Positions 61,863-64,000 of a stretch of 64,000 nucleotides of DNA are shown here, one piece after another (within the stretch, counting starts at the first letter, position 1; each line of letters starts with the position of its first letter). Position numbers and translations under genes: made by a program. Source of the stretch: Hydractinia symbiolongicarpus (Eukaryota > Cnidaria > Hydrozoa > Anthoathecata > Hydractiniidae); assembly GCF_029227915.1 (NCBI RefSeq), contig NC_079876.1, positions 27,995,828 to 28,059,827 on the forward strand, given 5' to 3'. Below the pieces are notes generated by a model, which did not search any database, was not told where the DNA came from, and saw nothing but the letters and a program-made list of their open reading frames with translations.

Positions 61863-63100
61863 GGTATGCTTTATAAGCCTGTGTGTAATTACCCTTTGAC
61901 CAAATATTTGCCATATAAAAGTATTTTAAAAGCAATTCTAAATTCTAAAATAGGAAATAGTCAATCTTAAATCTGGTGATGTGACGAAGAATATCACAAC
62001 GTCGGAACAAGTTTATTTTATCACTTGATATTACATTCGCTTACACATAAAATTATATTTTGCTGTCAACCGTGTTAAAGTTTCAGGGGGTTTTGCATCA
62101 GAACGATAATGTATTGCGGCAGCAACCGGACAACGGAAGCTCTCTGTTTCGAGTCAAACACAATACAAATTTACTGGTACCGCTAATATTGCATGACAGA
62201 AGCATCCGTTCAATCAAATACTTTATTATGCCTGTTTATGGTGGTAAGAATGGTGGACCGTCGACGCAATAATTAAAGTGTAAGGACCAGATTCTAGTGA
62301 CGCAGGAGGTCCCTCGATGGTTGGTTCCAATGCGCCACGGAATTTTTTTTTTTAATTTCTATTGGGATATACACCATATTACATAGAAATATATATACAT
62401 TTCTATTTAAAATCAATGAGATTGTAATAGTAGATTTTTTTAAATGCACATTCTTGGTGAAAAAACTGGGATGCTATCCCCCTCCCCCGCTATTATTTAT
62501 TTGTATAATTTTAGAAAGGGTAGCAAACTTTCGTCGACTTTCAAGCAACCTCGTATGTTATTAAATGAAGTTGTATATTAAAACTAAATGTGAAGTCTAC
62601 GTTTGCAAACTTCGATTCGCTCTTCATGACACGCTTAATAATAACAACATCAGTCTATTAGTTAGCGGCTCTAGACGGCAAATCACAATATTACGTCACA
62701 CCGCAATTCATCTATACATCTTCAATTAGTTATAGAAAGCATTTATCAGTTTATCAGCTGGCAACTCAGAGAGTAAAAACGAAATTCGAATATTTCTCTT
62801 GTTATTAATGGACAATTGTGAAAACAATTAATCCTGATAAGAATTGTATTCCGCCCATCCCATGCTAATTTATCGGCTAATATGTGAATAAAAAAGTCAT
62901 TTGTAAATACAGACAGGCCGCATGGGAAACTAAGAACTAAAAAAATCCATTAACAATATGAGTAATTCATGTACACCAAAATGGAGTTTCGAGTGACCAC
63001 TTAATCAACCGTGTAATCCAATATAAACCATGCATAACCACGGTCTCGGGGCATTTTGCCTTTTTTGGTGAATTAGATAGCGGCCATTATGGGCCGTTTC
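61863..63100. other. Intergenic DNA, no gene supported
   Basis: Short frame 62060-62272 lacks a recognisable domain. A poly-T/AT stretch near 62350 and a C-rich patch near 62480 are the only compositional features. Confidence 0.3.
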
Positions 63101-63104
63101 GTGA

Positions 63105-63245
63105 TAACGGCTCAGGAGCCAAGGGACCCTGGAGACGAGAACGATCTTCATCCCTTATTGGGTAAAACGGATGTTAGGTCGGGAAAATTAACAGTGGGAA
63201 AAAATTAGTCAACCTAAGCAACCTCGTTCACAGGGCATCTTGTAT
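63105..63245. repeat. Hairpin-family repeat, outward-facing halves
   Basis: gggaccctggagacgagaac near 63122 and caacctcgttcacagggca near 63220 are CCTCGTCCCC-family ends. They may be two separate damaged copies. Confidence 0.4.
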
Positions 63246-63338
63246 TTTTCTGACATCGAGACGGCGATACGAACGTGATGGTCGTATCGCCGTTTCCTTG
63301 TCAAAAAAGTACAAGATAACCGAGGGTCGAGCTTGTCA

Positions 63339-64000
63339 TCTATATAATAATACGCCAGTTCTGTGTGTCTGTAACAGGCAAAGTGGATTTGTTTATTTTC
63401 CTTTGATCTTACCGAAATTTTCTTTGAAGTAACCGAAAAATGCATGTCTAATATGTTAAATTTTCTGACGTTACGGCGCGACGTCAATAACACTACTTAA
63501 ACGTCAATATCCTATATTAAAATAATGAATCCGTTACAGTGCACCTAAAACTTTGAGGCCAAAAAACTTGGAAACGAGGTGCTGACGTCAATGATTTTTC
63601 ACCGCGTGGGTAACTAGGGACCACATGGGACAAATTTGGGTAAGTTTTCCAAACCTGGGTCCCCGAATCCGTTTCGGAATGGACGGGTTGATGACGTCAT
63701 CACAAAACCTACAAACCCCAATATCTCTGCAACCGTTTGTCAAAAGTTCATGTTCCTATACATTTTCTTGATCAGCATTTCAAGATCTATATGATGAATG
63801 CAACGAATTTGTAAAGAAATGTTTTTGCAACTTTTGGTAGGGACTTTGCTGACGTCAGCAAAACTTTTACACCCTTATATCTCCTTAGGCGATTGTCAAA
63901 GACCTACGATACTATACATTATTTTGATCAGCGTTTCAACCTCTACACATTACAGACAACAAATGACTAAATTTCGCCAATTTTCCTTTTGTATATGCAC
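63339..64000 (+). mobile_element. 5' end of a larger Helitron-like element, runs off the window
   Basis: Begins TCTATATAATAATACGCC with A on its left, the same 5' start as the short units elsewhere. The interior has two related blocks of about 155 bases, starting near 63695 (ttgatgacgtcatcac...) and 63850 (ctgacgtcagcaaaac...). Both contain tatatctc or aatatctc and ttgatcagc.tttcaa. The 3' end lies outside the window, so the class call depends on the 5' end alone. Confidence 0.45.

Noticed and set aside
63209-63493. 94-codon minus-strand frame near the window end
   Set aside because: Spans a hairpin repeat and the start of a Helitron-like element, with no domain.

Overview
This is eukaryotic nuclear DNA. 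It is AT-rich and intron-rich, with standard GT/AG splice sites and many short non-autonomous transposons. Three protein-coding genes can be assembled exon by exon, all on the + strand. The gene content (a MAST-family kinase, a TIKI-type Wnt-inhibitory protease and a membrane-anchored HIT/GALT-like protein) points to an animal. The very common hairpin repeat built on CCTCGTCCCCAGGG suggests a cnidarian, perhaps a medusozoan. That placement is inference, since no database was searched. I recognised no rRNA, tRNA, CRISPR array or prokaryotic feature.

Layout. 1-6.2 kb is repeat-derived: two diverged copies of one dispersed repeat, the second split by a LINE-like 3' fragment. 6240-8167 is a two-exon gene for a single-pass membrane protein of about 477 residues with an HPHFH motif in a GALT-like context. 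8.2-15.7 kb is intergenic and holds several inverted-repeat elements and a 131-bp Helitron-like element. 15768-42408 is one large MAST kinase gene: 26 constant coding exons plus two mutually exclusive first coding exons, one acidic and disordered, one encoding a SAM domain. All splice phases agree and give predicted proteins of about 1438 and 1413 residues. Its introns carry a LINE reverse-transcriptase fragment nested in a Helitron-like element, a three-unit tandem Helitron-like array, a terminal-inverted-repeat element and two small tandem repeats.

42.4-51.9 kb is intergenic and transposon-rich: a 345-bp near-identical direct duplication, a 750-bp TTAA-flanked element with perfect 16-bp inverted ends and G/C-run hairpins, a palindrome-rich element around a short basic ORF, and a possible minus-strand coding remnant. 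51938-56029 is a seven-exon TIKI (TRABD2-type) gene with a signal peptide, both GxxH motifs and a hydrophobic C-terminus. 56.0-64.0 kb holds no gene I can support. It has direct repeats, hairpin elements and the 5' end of another Helitron-like element running off the window.

The three genes do not form a pathway. The kinase is expected at the cytoskeleton or synapse-like scaffolds, TIKI acts on Wnt ligands at the cell surface or in the secretory route, and the HIT-like protein probably sits in the secretory membrane system. The most interesting items are the SAM first exon of the MAST gene, the HIT/GALT-like type II membrane protein, the tandem Helitron-like array and the TTAA element with hairpin ends.
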